A stretch of DNA of 32,315 nucleotides, from NCBI GenBank assembly GCA_009909085.1, contig JAAANX010000184.1, forward strand, positions 1 to 32,315, in the 5' to 3' direction. Below are positions 32,062-32,315 of the stretch, piece after piece. Below the pieces are notes generated by a model that was given only the letters and a program-made list of their open reading frames with translations, searched no databases and was not told where the DNA came from. The stretch is from Cyanobacteria bacterium GSL.Bin1 (GTDB lineage Bacteria > Cyanobacteriota > Cyanobacteriia > Cyanobacteriales > Rubidibacteraceae). The translations under genes and the position numbers were made by a program. The stretch's first letter is position 1; each line of letters starts with the position of its first letter.

Positions 32062-32258
32062 GTTAAGAATCAAAGCGCGATGGCTAAGCCGGTTCCCGCA
32101 GAGAACATCACGAGTTTTGAGGAATTGATAGAAAGTCTGAGCGCGATTGCAGGTTTTGGGGAAGAAGGCGCGATCGCAGCCTTTAGTTTGTTTGCTTAAG
32201 GGATGACAAGGAACATGTGAGGCAGGTATGGTATGCTTTTAAGCCGACCCCTGTTCCG
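32062..32258. other. intergenic stretch with HIP1
   Basis: Contains another HIP1-like stretch (GGCGCGATCGCAG near 32167-32180) preceded by GATTGCAGGTTTTGGGGAAG, resembling the intergenic repeats to the left. A 39-codon frame at 32080-32199 has no recognisable features and is not called. Confidence 0.4.
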
Positions 32259-32285
32259 AAAAAAAGGTTGCTTGAGTGAGCAACC
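32259..32285 (-). terminator. Rho-independent terminator of an off-window minus-strand gene
   Basis: On the minus strand, GGTTGCT-CACTCA-AGCAACC (32285-32266) is a perfect 7-bp stem followed by seven T residues (32265-32259). It would end a transcript coming from the right of the window. On the plus strand no T-tract follows the stem. Confidence 0.8.
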
Positions 32286-32315
32286 CCATCAAAAATATGC
32301 TTCCTCCACTGTACC

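Noticed and set aside
32080-32199. 39-codon open frame (MAKPVPAENITSFEELIE...)
   Set aside because: No ribosome-binding site; it includes a HIP1-type repeat stretch shared with other intergenic DNA, so it is probably a chance frame.

Overview
The window looks like the chromosome of a unicellular cyanobacterium. The octamer GCGATCGC (HIP1) recurs in coding and non-coding DNA, and many genes are typical of cyanobacteria (DUF4330, an SDR/CIA30 protein, short QueF, a TIGR03960-type radical SAM protein, PhoX, DUF433/DUF5615). The secreted proteins are very acidic and Ca-binding-like, so a halophilic or marine relative of the Halothece/Dactylococcopsis/Aphanothece type is a reasonable guess, but this is inference. 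I see no rRNA, tRNA, CRISPR array or intact insertion sequence.

Region 1 (1-3426) is housekeeping or unknown: a DUF29 gene cut by the window edge, a DUF4330 membrane-anchored protein, an alpha/beta-hydrolase-fold protein that seems to lack its catalytic His, an Arg-rich membrane protein and a TerC-family transporter. The hydrolase and the Arg-rich protein are divergent and appear to share one CATG as start codon on both strands.

Region 2 (3427-17870) is an extracellular, phosphate-scavenging region. It is dominated by one gene of about 9.4 kb (about 3120 residues). It joins an endonuclease/exonuclease/phosphatase domain, two choice-of-anchor-I/PhoA-type propellers (one carrying a phytase-like and a CHRD insertion), a 5'-nucleotidase and a C-terminal DUF4114 domain. 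Next to it are a small secreted protein, an RTX-type Ca-binding protein with near-identical 297-bp tandem repeats, and a Tat-exported PhoX/DUF839 phosphatase. Pho-box-like repeats lie upstream of both the giant gene and the PhoX gene, on their coding strand, so the region may be part of a SphS/SphR regulon.

Region 3 (18119-24763) is core metabolism: a GT39-type membrane glycosyltransferase, an HCF173-like SDR with a CIA30 insertion, queF, a YbjQ-family protein and a large radical SAM/DUF2344 protein.

Region 4 (24764-32315) is an accessory island. A three-gene overlapping operon (DUF488, DUF488, dual-OB-like protein) and a DUF433/DUF5615 toxin-antitoxin pair lie between two direct copies of about 265 bp from the 5' end of the radical SAM gene; the outer copy is a truncated pseudogene. 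Beyond it are an AIPR-family defence protein with a nuclease-like N-terminus and three toxin-antitoxin modules. In all three the toxin is disrupted (one frameshift, one nonsense codon, one double nonsense) while the candidate antitoxin stays open. Related HIP1-containing intergenic repeats separate these modules.

The best candidates for something undescribed are the DUF488-DUF488-dual-OB cassette bounded by direct repeats, and the single-chain multi-enzyme phosphate scavenger.
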